A stretch of 64,000 nucleotides of DNA. It comes from Desulfobacteraceae bacterium Eth-SRB1 (GTDB lineage Bacteria; Desulfobacterota; Desulfobacteria; Desulfobacterales; ETH-SRB1). The stretch is from NCBI GenBank assembly GCA_004193555.1, contig RPGP01000001.1, forward strand, positions 856,790 to 920,789. The letters run 5' to 3'. The translations under genes and the position numbers were made by a program. Of the stretch, positions 46,654-54,714 are shown one piece after another (positions within the stretch are counted from its first letter, which is position 1; each line of letters begins with the position of its first letter). Below the pieces are notes generated by a model. The model was given only the letters and a program-made list of their open reading frames with translations, did not search any database and was not told the origin of the DNA.

Positions 46654-47838
46654 CTACAATACTTTTAACATAAGCGGGATGGCAACAAATGTGCCTATTG
46701 CGCTGCCTAAATTTGTCAATACAACTATCAGAAGAATTTTGGTTACCTTGTTTTGCCGGAAACCCCTTATGGAAAGGATGTCTTCTGGCAGGTTTTCAAA
46801 ATCCCTGACCTTTGGTTTTCTTGAAAAAGCCTCCACCAGCCCTGAAACCCATCCCGCGGCTATCATTGGATTTAAGGATGTTAAAGGAGCTGCCACGATC
46901 GAAGATAGAATCGTCAATGGGTGGGCAAAAGCGATCAGCGCTCCAAGCCCTGCCAGCAGTCCGTTTGCAATTATCCACCAGGTTATCATCTGAGCGCCTG
47001 CCGTAGAGCCTCCGTAGAAAAAACCGAAAGTAAAGAGAGTTAGTATAGATAAAGGCAAAATCCATTTAAAAATGCGCATAAACATGCCTTTGGGGGGAAT
47101 CTTTTCAAGGGCCTTAATATCTGTATCTGCTTCCCAGTATTTTTTTATACCCGGCACATGACCTGCGCCGACAACCGCCACTATTCTTTTGCCAGGCGCT
47201 GTTCTGATCTTGTGAGCAAGATATCCGTCTCTTTCATCAATCAGGATATTCTTTAAAACAGGAAGCGATTTTTCAACATCTGCGAGAAGAGTTTCCAGCA
47301 TGTCTTTCTGTTTCATTTTTTCAATATCTTTTTCGGAAATTTCATCAATTTCTCCTGCAGATGAAATAAGTTGAAACAGTATTTTCAGCTTGTCCCACAG
47401 AGACATAACGCGCCAGGTTCTTGACAGTGTAATGCGGATATCTCTGTCCGCAAGATATATCTTTGCTCCGACCTTTTCCGCTGTTTCAATGGCCGATATC
47501 ATTTCCGCCCCTGGTTTGACATTGAGTTTTTGAGCTATCCTTTTTTGAAATGATGCCAGAAGCAGGTTGGAAAGAAGGAGAAAAGCTTTTTTCTCCTTAA
47601 TAACCTTGATAATATCCATATTTTGCCATCTGTTCTTTTGCCGAATGGATTGATATCTTGACTGGCAAAGTTCGATGCAGACCGTATCAGGTTTTTCCTC
47701 CTCGATGACAGAGGCTACAAGCTCTGCGCTCTCTTTAGATACGTGCGCCGTGCCTAAAAGTACGACCTCTTTGTCTCTAAAGGAAAGTAGATGTATATCG
47801 CTGTTACTTACATGGGTTTTCAAAAGCTTTTCCTTCAA
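46654..47838 (-). CDS. TraB/PrgY-family membrane protein
   Basis: The N-terminal 230 residues are the TraB/PrgY/Tiki domain: VVLLGTAHVSKESAELVASV, IELCQSRYQSI, IYLADRDIRIT, IVAVVGAGHVPGI. The conserved Glu/His set suggests a metal-dependent peptidase-like fold. The last 150 residues hold several membrane helices. Family members limit pheromone signals in enterococci (PrgY); the role here is unknown. The start is a TTG; 47838 is given, but AAGGA lies 7 bp before another TTG at 47823. It overlaps the end of the TPR lipoprotein gene, so translation is coupled. Confidence 0.82.
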   Translation of the reverse strand: MKEKLLKTHVSNSDIHLLSFRDKEVVLLGTAHVSKESAELVASVIEEEKPDTVCIELCQSRYQSIRQKNRWQNMDIIKVIKEKKAFLLLSNLLLASFQKRIAQKLNVKPGAEMISAIETAEKVGAKIYLADRDIRITLSRTWRVMSLWDKLKILFQLISSAGEIDEISEKDIEKMKQKDMLETLLADVEKSLPVLKNILIDERDGYLAHKIRTAPGKRIVAVVGAGHVPGIKKYWEADTDIKALEKIPPKGMFMRIFKWILPLSILTLFTFGFFYGGSTAGAQMITWWIIANGLLAGLGALIAFAHPLTILSSIVAAPLTSLNPMIAAGWVSGLVEAFSRKPKVRDFENLPEDILSIRGFRQNKVTKILLIVVLTNLGSAIGTFVAIPLMLKVL

Positions 47839-48736
47839 GCCAGTTTTTTACAAAATGTTTTGTAATGCTGATATCCAGACCGGCCTTTTCAGAAGCCTTT
47901 ACAAGCCGGTCCATGATTTCAGATACTTTGTTTCTGTTTTCGATAAGAGCATAAATCTTTATACTCCGCTTAAAATAATTTACCGCTAATTCGTATTTGC
48001 CCTGGCTGAAATTGATATCCCCAATAGCGCTGAGATCGTCGGAAATGCCTTTGTGAAATCCTGATAAGCGGTCAGCATCCAGCGCTGCCTTAAAGAAGTG
48101 AATAGCTTTTTCATACCTCCCTGTTTCACGCATCAGGTTGCCGAGAGCAAAATTTACTGTCGCATATTCTGAATAGTTGGCAGGATCAGTATTGGTCATG
48201 GCTGAGTTTAATATTTCCTCTGCGCGGCTGTATTGCTTTTGCCTGATAAAGAGGATGCCCCACTTGTTTAATATGTGATTTGCCGGAATAGAATTTTTTT
48301 GTGCAATATCTTCAGCCAACCTTAACACGCCGGCAGCCTCTTCGAGCCTGTCGCCATCTATCAGCGCTGCGGCTTTGTTCGAAAGCGCCTGTATTAGCCC
48401 GCTGTGATCGCTGATATCCTGGTATATACTGATGGATTCTTCAAAAAAGAGCAGAGAGCTGTCAATATCTTCCATGATTCTGTAAATATTCCCGATATTG
48501 TTCATGCTCATGGCAACTCCGTCTAACTGGTCGGATGCGGCAAAAAGTTCATGCGCTCTGAAAAAGTGTTCCAGAGAACGATTATAACATCCTTTTTGAT
48601 ACCATGTGGTTCCTTTCTTTATTTCTTTCATGCCTGAGATAATATGATCGGGTTTCTTCTTAACAGCATTGCCGCCGGCGCATCCAAAGAAAAAAAGAAC
48701 CGCAATTAAAATCACAAAAGTATTTAGTCGTTTCAT
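47804..48736 (-). CDS. TPR lipoprotein
   Basis: The start at 48736 has AAAGGA upstream and gives MKRLNTFVILIAVLFFFGCA, a lipoprotein signal with cysteine at 19. The frame runs further back only into a repeat. The remaining ~290 residues are a run of tetratricopeptide repeats (AMSMNNIGNIYRIMEDIDSS, ALGNLMRETGRYEKAIHFFK, GDINFSQGKYELAVNYFKRS). It is likely a periplasmic scaffold. It follows rsmB on the minus strand and overlaps the TraB gene. Confidence 0.85.
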   Translation of the reverse strand: MKRLNTFVILIAVLFFFGCAGGNAVKKKPDHIISGMKEIKKGTTWYQKGCYNRSLEHFFRAHELFAASDQLDGVAMSMNNIGNIYRIMEDIDSSLLFFEESISIYQDISDHSGLIQALSNKAAALIDGDRLEEAAGVLRLAEDIAQKNSIPANHILNKWGILFIRQKQYSRAEEILNSAMTNTDPANYSEYATVNFALGNLMRETGRYEKAIHFFKAALDADRLSGFHKGISDDLSAIGDINFSQGKYELAVNYFKRSIKIYALIENRNKVSEIMDRLVKASEKAGLDISITKHFVKNWLEGKAFENPCK

Positions 48737-48757
48737 GATAATGATCCTTTGTAATAG

Positions 48758-48854
48758 GTAACCGTTCACGGTTCACAATTTTTTCAATGAATTATGCAAC
48801 AATTGAAGCATTTTTTCAACCGTGAACCGATAACTGTAAACCGTAAACGGTTAC
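48758..48854 (-). mobile_element. Miniature GTAACCGTT-family element (97 bp)
   Basis: Perfect ends GTAACCGTT and AACGGTTAC. On the minus strand it equals the left end of the 12097-12375 element joined to its right end. It retains ATG plus codons for M-L-Q-L-L-H-N-S-L-K-K-L and a TGA, the counterpart of the C-terminus of the four-helix-bundle gene there. It lies between rsmB and the TPR gene. Confidence 0.8.
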
Positions 48855-48861
48855 GATTTAC

Positions 48862-50232
48862 TTATGTTACCCGTTTAAAACAAACCGCAAAAAAACCATC
48901 CATATTATTTATATGCGGATAAGTTTTTAAATATTGGTTTTGATTTATAAGAGAATATACATTTTTTGGCAGACCTTCAAGTTTATTATTTATAGCAAAC
49001 TCTGAATGCTTATTCAAAAAGCCTTTAACGACCTCTTCATTTTCTTCCGGTTCTGTGCTGCATACGGCATAAACCAGGGTGCCTGACGGTTTAACAAGCT
49101 GCGCTAAATTGTCTAAAAAGTTTATCTGTCTTGCTTTGTAACTATTGAATTTATTAGGTGATGTTAACCATTTTGCATCAGGGTTTCTCCTGAGAACACC
49201 CAGCCCGGAACATGGCGCATCTAAAAGAATACGGTCAAAACCGGAAAAGCCCTTATATGAGAATTGCCCGTCAAACGGGATGGCAAGATCGTAATTGCAG
49301 GTTGTTACAATTGAGATTTCAAGCCTTTTCATTTCAGATTCAAGCCGTTGCAGTTTATCAGCCTGATTATCCAGGGCTAACAGTCTGCCTGTATTTTTCA
49401 TCATCTGCGCAATATGTCCGGTTTTGCCGCCCAGACCTGCACATGCGTCTAAAACAGTATCTCCCGGCCGGGGATTTAACAGACAGGTAACGAGCTGCGC
49501 CGCCTCATCCTGAACTTGGAACCAGCCGTCTTTAAAGGCTTTTATTTCAGGAATTGCTCTGCCTGGCTTTATAAAACGTATGCCGTCAGGAGAGTAGGTT
49601 GTATTTTCAATTTGCTGTACATCACATGCAAGCTTTTTAGTTAGATCATCACGTGTTATCCTGAGACTGTTTGTACGGACAGTAATGGGGGGGATTATAT
49701 TTATTGCATCACATAGCACTTCGGTCTCTTTTAGCCCAAATCGATTAAGCCAGCGTTTAATCATCCACTCCGGAAACGACTTTTTTACGGCAAGACTGTA
49801 TGCGGGGTTTTTATCAGGGTAAGGGAAAGGTATTTTTTTATATTCTCCGGCGGCTTTGCGCAAGAGAGCATTCACAAACCCGGCGGCACGGGAAGATGCA
49901 AACGACTTTGCGATTTCAACAGATGTGTTAACAGCGGCAGAAACAGGCACCCTGTTTAAATAAATAATTTGAAAAAGACCAAGCCGTAAAATATTCATAA
50001 TTACGGGCTCTATCTTATCGATGCGTATCTTCGAGAAGTGACTAATTATCCAGTCAAGCCGGCCCAGCCACCTTAAAACCCCGTAAACCAGCGCATAAAA
50101 CAAAGCCTGATCTCTTTTTGAAAGAGCCATGTCTTTGCCTTGAATATCTTCCAGTATTCTATCAAGAGTATGGCGTCGCTTATTTAGAGAATTCAAGACA
50201 AACAATGCTGTCTTGCGAGGATCATGTTTCAT
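48862..50232 (-). CDS. rsmB: 16S rRNA (cytosine-967-C5)-methyltransferase
   Basis: Sun/Fmu-type methyltransferase. The N-terminal NusB-like RNA-binding domain (KTALFVLNSLNKRRHTLDRI, VPVSAAVNTSVEIAKSF) is followed by a Rossmann domain with LDACAGLGGKTGHIAQMM, LLDAPCSGLGVLRRNPD (first Cys) and YAVCSTEPEENEEVV (catalytic Cys). The length is 456 residues from the second ATG (50232), which gives MKHDPRKTAL; an ATG two codons earlier is equally possible. fmt and def lie upstream, the classical def-fmt-rsmB order. Confidence 0.94.
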   Translation of the reverse strand: MKHDPRKTALFVLNSLNKRRHTLDRILEDIQGKDMALSKRDQALFYALVYGVLRWLGRLDWIISHFSKIRIDKIEPVIMNILRLGLFQIIYLNRVPVSAAVNTSVEIAKSFASSRAAGFVNALLRKAAGEYKKIPFPYPDKNPAYSLAVKKSFPEWMIKRWLNRFGLKETEVLCDAINIIPPITVRTNSLRITRDDLTKKLACDVQQIENTTYSPDGIRFIKPGRAIPEIKAFKDGWFQVQDEAAQLVTCLLNPRPGDTVLDACAGLGGKTGHIAQMMKNTGRLLALDNQADKLQRLESEMKRLEISIVTTCNYDLAIPFDGQFSYKGFSGFDRILLDAPCSGLGVLRRNPDAKWLTSPNKFNSYKARQINFLDNLAQLVKPSGTLVYAVCSTEPEENEEVVKGFLNKHSEFAINNKLEGLPKNVYSLINQNQYLKTYPHINNMDGFFAVCFKRVT

Positions 50233-50295
50233 AATCATTAAGTTGGGCGCTTACAAAAAAACTCCGTGATGAAAATGGGTTAAGATACCTAACTC

Positions 50296-50438
50296 GTGTC
50301 CATCCACAAGTGGTAGATTTTGGTTTCTGGCAAGGCTCGAGCGTTTTTGCAACCGCAGGCATAGTGCGCCTATTCCGAGGATTGCAAAAAAGCGAGAACG
50401 CCGCCAGAAGCCGAAAGATGCCATTTGTGGATGGACAC
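50296..50438. repeat. 143-bp palindromic element with TAACTC duplication
   Basis: Ends GTGTCCATCCACAAGTGG and CCATTTGTGGATGGACAC. The inner arms (TTGGTTTCTGGC, CGTTTTTGCAA) also pair, so almost the whole element can fold. TAACTC occurs directly on both sides (50290-50295 and 50439-50444). The last base of the element is also the third base of the fmt stop codon. Confidence 0.85.
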
Positions 50439-51394
50439 TAACTCAGGACAGTGCCGACAACCAGCTTGAATCCGCGCAGAAAATCTTTAATCAAAAGACG
50501 CTTTCCGGATTCCCCCTGTATTTCCAGGATGGACAGAGCCCCTTTTCCTGCGGCAACACGCAGTTCATCAGGGAACCCTTTCAATACAGTGCCTGGGGCT
50601 TTATCAACAGGTATCATGATGGGTGTTGAGCTGAATATTTTGAGACGTGTGTTCTTGCAAAAAGTAAATGCTCCCGGCCATGGCGTCATTCCGCGTATAA
50701 AAGCCTCAAGTTTATCTGCGGCCATTTCCCAGTTTATATGGCCGTCCTTTTTTTTAAGCATCGGCGCATATGTAGCGCGGGTGTGGTCTTGAGGAATGGG
50801 ATTTATATTGCCGGTTTCTATAGCTTTTAGAGTTTTTATAAGAAGATCTGCGCCAAGATCGGCCAGACGGTTGTGAAGGGTGGCTGATGTGTCGTCAGGA
50901 GAAATTTCAGTTTTTGACTTAAAGAGGATGTCTCCTGTATCCATACCCTCATCCATAAGCATGATGGTAACTCCTGTCTCCTTTTCGTTGTTTATGATAG
51001 CCCACTGGATCGGCGCGGCCCCCCGATATTTTGGAAGGAGTGAAGCATGTATATTTAATGCGCCGATTTTTGGCAGATCTAAAATCCGTTTTGGAAGAAT
51101 ATGACCAAAGGCCGACACAACAAATATGTCCGGTTTTAATCTTATTGCATGATTTGCAAACTCGTCTGTTTTGATCGATATCGGCTGAATTACATCATAT
51201 CCCAGATGCACGGCTGTCTTCTTAACAGGAGGAAAGACCGGCTTGCGGCCCCTTCCCTTTGGCCGGTCAGGCTGGGTTACCACTAAAACCACGTCATAGT
51301 TGTTTTTGTGAAGGGCCATTAATGCCGGCACGGCAAAATCCGGCGTGCCCATAAATATGATTTTATTTTTTTTTTCTATCTCTGGATTTGTCAC
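50438..51394 (-). CDS. fmt: Methionyl-tRNA formyltransferase
   Basis: Formylates initiator Met-tRNA. It contains IIFMGTPDFAVPALMAL, the catalytic region HASLLPKYRGAAPIQWAI, and the DTGDILFKSKTEI strand. The C-terminal OB-like domain follows. The length is 318 residues. The GTG start lies in one copy of a 14-bp duplication shared with the end of def, and its stop touches the palindromic element at 50296. It is co-directional with def and rsmB. Confidence 0.95.
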   Translation of the reverse strand: MTNPEIEKKNKIIFMGTPDFAVPALMALHKNNYDVVLVVTQPDRPKGRGRKPVFPPVKKTAVHLGYDVIQPISIKTDEFANHAIRLKPDIFVVSAFGHILPKRILDLPKIGALNIHASLLPKYRGAAPIQWAIINNEKETGVTIMLMDEGMDTGDILFKSKTEISPDDTSATLHNRLADLGADLLIKTLKAIETGNINPIPQDHTRATYAPMLKKKDGHINWEMAADKLEAFIRGMTPWPGAFTFCKNTRLKIFSSTPIMIPVDKAPGTVLKGFPDELRVAAGKGALSILEIQGESGKRLLIKDFLRGFKLVVGTVLS

Positions 51395-51472
51395 TTTTGT
51401 CTTACCTGTGTTAAGCGATTAGCAGTTAGCGGTTAGCTCTTAGCTAATGGCTGATCGCTCACTTTTGTCTTA
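51391..51472. repeat. 54-bp repeat insertion flanked by a 14-bp duplication at the def-fmt junction
   Basis: TCACTTTTGTCTTA is present at 51391-51404 and again at 51459-51472. Between the copies lie 54 bp built of TTAGC phrases (GCGATTAGCAGTTAGCGG and onward). One copy contains the start of fmt, the other the stop of def. Removing one copy plus the 54 bp restores a GTGA overlap between def stop and fmt start. Confidence 0.85.
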
Positions 51473-51968
51473 ATTGCTTTTTAATGCGTCTTTTATAAAG
51501 ACTTTTTTTTAAACTGCTTATCCGGTCTATAAACAAGATGCCGTTTAAATGATCAATTTCATGCTGCAAAACAACGGCAAGAAATCCATTGGCCTCTATT
51601 CTCAATGGTTTTTCTTTCCTGTCAAACCCTTCAACGAGGATAGAGGCTGAGCGTTTTACATCAGCCCTGTAATCAGGAACGCTCAGGCATCCTTCGTTTT
51701 CGGAAATAGTGGTTCCTTCACTGGATATAATTTTTGGGTTGATAAGAACATGGAGCGATCGTTTTTCATCCCTTGGCAAAATATCGTAAATGATAATGCT
51801 TTGGTCAAACCCTACCTGTATGGCTGCCAGTCCCACGCCTGGAGCTTTATACATAGTGGAGGACATGTCTTCAATCATATTCTGGACTGTGCCATCGATA
51901 TTTTCTACAGGTTTTGCAGGTTGACTGAGAAATTCGTCCGGATATGTTAGTACAGTAAGTATTGCCAT
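51459..51968 (-). CDS. def: Peptide deformylase
   Basis: Metalloenzyme that removes the formyl group from nascent proteins. The three motifs are GVGLAAIQVG, EGCLSVPDYRA (metal-binding Cys) and QHEIDHLNG (two metal-binding His and the catalytic Glu). The length is 169 residues, bacterial class I. It is followed directly by fmt, the enzyme of the opposite reaction, with a repeat inserted between. Confidence 0.96.
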   Translation of the reverse strand: MAILTVLTYPDEFLSQPAKPVENIDGTVQNMIEDMSSTMYKAPGVGLAAIQVGFDQSIIIYDILPRDEKRSLHVLINPKIISSEGTTISENEGCLSVPDYRADVKRSASILVEGFDRKEKPLRIEANGFLAVVLQHEIDHLNGILFIDRISSLKKSLYKRRIKKQLRQK

Positions 51969-51998
51969 GATAAGTCCGTTAATTATGTTTATAAGTAT

Positions 51999-52184
51999 TC
52001 AGCCACAGATCTACGCTGATCATCACTGATATTTTTTTTATTGTAATAGTTCAGGCACAAAGTTAGCAAGATTATAATATAATTCTTAATGTTCTGTGTT
52101 TTCTTTGTATTTAAAGCTATCTGCGTTCACCTGCCCGCTCGTGCCTCGCAGTGGCAGGCGGGTCTGTGTGAATTTGTGGCTGAA
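51999..52184. repeat. Inverted-repeat spacer, CAGCCACAGA family
   Basis: ATTCAGCCACAGAT at the left is matched by TTTGTGGCTGAAT at the right. The interior includes CACCTGCCCGCTCGTGCC and GGCAGGCGGG. It ends a few bases before the stop of the flippase-like gene. Confidence 0.6.
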
Positions 52185-52187
52185 TAG

Positions 52188-53279
52188 TTACTTATGTTTT
52201 TCATATTCATTATAAGAAGATATCTGCCAGACATTAACTCCCATTATCATAGCAGATACCAGGCCGGCAATTATTACAGGGACTATTTGAATTACATGGT
52301 TTGTAAGTGTAAAACCGAGGCCTTCCTTTGCAGGAATCCCGAAAAGAGAAAGCGCAAAGATACCACCTGCCTCCCATAGCCCCCAGTAACCGGGTACTGA
52401 CGGAAGAGCAATAAATAGACAGATAATTATCATGACCGCCGTGATCTCAAAATATGAAAGCTGTACGCCTGGACAGCCAAGGGCCATTACATAATATGAT
52501 AAAGCTGCAAGGCTCCAGATAATAGTTGACAGCACAATGCAAATACCCACCTTTTTGGGATTCTTAATAAGAGCAAAACCTGAGACAAAATTTTCTAAAA
52601 AACCTGTAAGGGGTGTGCAAATTCCTTTTTGCATCCGGTTTTTAAAATCGCTGCCCGCAAAAAAAAACATTGCCGGCAATGCCATGATCAATCTTTTTAC
52701 AACCCTTCGGCTAACTGGAAAGCTGATTATTATTACTCCGGCAATTAAGGCTGCGCCCAGCTTGAACAGACCTGTTCCAATAGTTAGTAGTGTTTCTCTG
52801 TTTAGATGATACTTGCCAAAGGAAATATCAAGCGCCGGATCTATATGAACAAATGTAAACACAGCTATTGAAAGCATTATCAGAAGAATTATGTCAAACA
52901 ACCGTTCAGCGGCAACCGTTGCAAGACCGGTAGAAAATGGAATATTGTCTTTTCTTTGCAGAATTGCCGGTCTTGCCAGCTCGCCGATTCTGCAGGGCAG
53001 GATGCAGTTTAACATAAAGCCAATCATCAGGGGATGAAATGCCTGCCAAAAGCTTACGGTGTGTGCCGTCCCAAGGATGAACCGCCATCTAAGAGTTCTT
53101 ATCACAAAACTCATTAAAGCGATAAACACAGCCAGTAATATCCAGAAGTAATTTATTGTTGTCAGATAAGTTGCAAGATCGGTAAACGGAACTTTTCTAA
53201 AGGACAGATAAAGGGCTGCGGTGGATAACAACATTCCCAGAGTCAGAGAAATGGTTATGTTCTTTTTTATGCGAGACAA
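52188..53279 (-). CDS. Flippase-like membrane protein (LPG synthase TM region/UPF0104)
   Basis: A 363-residue integral membrane protein with about eight helices, of the family that includes the flippase domain of MprF and AglD-type proteins. Signature segments are FVIRTLRWRFIL, LNCILPCRIGELARP, TVAAERLFDIILLI and LPSVPGYWGLWEAGGIFALS. It probably moves a lipid-linked molecule across the inner membrane; the substrate is unknown. It lies between ribF and def on the minus strand, 50 bp from ribF. Confidence 0.85.
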   Translation of the reverse strand: MSRIKKNITISLTLGMLLSTAALYLSFRKVPFTDLATYLTTINYFWILLAVFIALMSFVIRTLRWRFILGTAHTVSFWQAFHPLMIGFMLNCILPCRIGELARPAILQRKDNIPFSTGLATVAAERLFDIILLIMLSIAVFTFVHIDPALDISFGKYHLNRETLLTIGTGLFKLGAALIAGVIIISFPVSRRVVKRLIMALPAMFFFAGSDFKNRMQKGICTPLTGFLENFVSGFALIKNPKKVGICIVLSTIIWSLAALSYYVMALGCPGVQLSYFEITAVMIIICLFIALPSVPGYWGLWEAGGIFALSLFGIPAKEGLGFTLTNHVIQIVPVIIAGLVSAMIMGVNVWQISSYNEYEKHK

Positions 53280-53329
53280 TACATAACCCCCAGGGTTATA
53301 CCTCGAAAGGCCACAACTTGCGAGGTATA

Positions 53330-54262
53330 TCAGGAAAGGATGTTGCGAGCCTTGTTGATGTCTTTTTTGATCTGATCTGATAATTCTGAAATATTTAAAA
53401 ACTTTTTTTCATCTCTGAGCCTTTTTATAAAGTTTACGCGGATTTTCTGCCCATATATATCATCATTAAAGTCTAAGATGTGTGCCTCAACCGTAAAAAT
53501 ACTGTCATCAAAAGTCGGGCTGTATCCGATATTGGCAACTCCGTTATATTTACTTCCTTTACATTCAATGGCAACAGCATAGACACCGGTTTTAGGGCTG
53601 AGTTCATCATAAAGATTTATATTGGCGGTAGGAAAGCCGAGTAGCCTGCCCCCCCTGTCTCGTCCTCTCATAACTGTGCCCCTTATCTGGTAGTGTCTGC
53701 CCAAAAGTTTCCGGGCTTCAGCGACTCTTCCCTCTGATATAAGCTCACGTATCCCGGTGCTGCTTATTTTACCTTCCGAATTGTTTGATGTCTGAATTTT
53801 TTTTACAACAATTACTTCAAAACCGATCCGTTTTCCATATGTTTTAAGTAAATCGAGGTTTCCTTCACGGTTTTTGCCAAAAGTATAATCTTCTCCGACG
53901 ATAACGGCTTTCATGCCGATACGCTTCACAAGGATTTCCTCTACAAATTCCTTTGCCGGTATTGAGGCGAATTCCCGTGTAAAGGGTATGCAAATAAGAA
54001 TATCAATGCCCGCCTTTGCGATGAGTTCTGCTTTTTGTTCATACAGGGTTATAAGAGGTGGATGGTTGTTTTGTTTTAACACTCTGATGGGATGAGGCTC
54101 AAAGGTCATGACAACAGATGTTCCCTGAAGCGCTCTTGCCTTTTCTATTACCTGATAAAAAAGGGCCTGATGCCCAATATGCACACCATCGAAGTTACCG
54201 ATGGTAATAACCGCATTTTTATATGGATGATCAATTTTTGCAATATCTTCAATAATGTCCAT
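53330..54262 (-). CDS. ribF: Bifunctional riboflavin kinase/FMN adenylyltransferase
   Basis: Makes FMN and FAD, the cofactors of the ETF and SdhA encoded in this window. The N-terminal nucleotidyltransferase part has ITIGNFDGVHIGHQALF and VGEDYTFGKNREGN plus STGIRELISEGRV. The C-terminal kinase has GRDRGGRLLGFPTANI and YGQKIRVNFIKRLRDEKKF. The length of 310 residues is normal. It begins a minus-strand run with the flippase gene, def and fmt. Confidence 0.95.
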   Translation of the reverse strand: MDIIEDIAKIDHPYKNAVITIGNFDGVHIGHQALFYQVIEKARALQGTSVVMTFEPHPIRVLKQNNHPPLITLYEQKAELIAKAGIDILICIPFTREFASIPAKEFVEEILVKRIGMKAVIVGEDYTFGKNREGNLDLLKTYGKRIGFEVIVVKKIQTSNNSEGKISSTGIRELISEGRVAEARKLLGRHYQIRGTVMRGRDRGGRLLGFPTANINLYDELSPKTGVYAVAIECKGSKYNGVANIGYSPTFDDSIFTVEAHILDFNDDIYGQKIRVNFIKRLRDEKKFLNISELSDQIKKDINKARNILS

Positions 54263-54284
54263 TTTATATTATCCAATTATTCAT

Positions 54285-54336
54285 GATGGCTTCGTAAAAA
54301 GGTAAGTCGTGAACGGCTACGTTATTTGAAAGTCTG
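54285..54336. repeat. TTCGTAAAAAG-family repeat, short copy
   Basis: Begins ATGGCTTCGTAAAAAGG and ends GTTATTTGAAAGTCTG, the two ends of the family at 16185-16285 with the interior replaced by about 20 bp. It lies 23 bp upstream of the ribF start. Confidence 0.6.
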
Positions 54337-54389
54337 ATTTTATTTTTTGCGCATTTTGTGTCTTTCTGCAGTGATACATTCAAATGAAC

Positions 54390-54418
54390 TTGACAATAAT
54401 GAGAAAAAAATATATTTA
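54390..54418 (+). promoter_or_regulatory. Promoter of tRNA-Leu
   Basis: TTGACA at 54390-54395 followed by TATATT (15-bp spacing) or TATTTA (17-bp spacing, 54413-54418). The tRNA starts 78 bp after that; the short GAGACC element lies in between and would be part of the 5' leader. Confidence 0.5.
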
Positions 54419-54453
54419 CATTATTTCTGTAACTAAATCAATCATTTTAATTT

Positions 54454-54489
54454 AAGATCTTTGCAAAACATTCAATTTTCAAAGGTCTC
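54454..54489. mobile_element. Minimal GAGACC-family element in the tRNA-Leu leader (36 bp)
   Basis: AAGATCTTTGCAAAAC and TTTTCAAAGGTCTC ends joined almost directly. It ends 7 bp before tRNA-Leu. A 5-bp duplication is not exact (AATTT against AAATT). Confidence 0.6.
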
Positions 54490-54496
54490 AAATTGT

Positions 54497-54583
54497 GCCG
54501 AAGTGGCGGAACTGGTAGACGCGCTAGGTTCAGGGTCTAGTGGGTGTATTCCTGTGGGAGTTCGAGTCTCCCCTTCGGCACCA
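54497..54583 (+). tRNA. tRNA-Leu (CAG)
   Basis: Acceptor stem GCCGAAG/CTTCGGC, long variable arm, T arm GGGAGTTCGAGTCTCCC, discriminator A and encoded CCA at 54581-54583. The anticodon loop TTCAGGG places CAG at 54531-54533. All class II features are present. Confidence 0.97.
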
Positions 54584-54593
54584 CGCTTTAATT

Positions 54594-54714
54594 GAGACAT
54601 TTGCAAAACTATCGTTATTTGTCATTTCGACCGAAAGGAGAAATCTTAACGGACTTGAATCATTAAGATTTCTCGTTGTTGATACTCCTCGAAAAGACAA
54701 AATTCAAAGGTCTC
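54594..54714. mobile_element. GAGACC-family element copy D (121 bp)
   Basis: Ends GAGACATTTGCAAAA and TTCAAAGGTCTC. AATT lies directly on both sides. The interior is different from copies A-C and is itself an inverted pair (GTCATTTCGACCGAAAGGAG against CTCCTCGAAAAGAC). The right end provides two bases of the mtaB stop codon. Confidence 0.75.
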
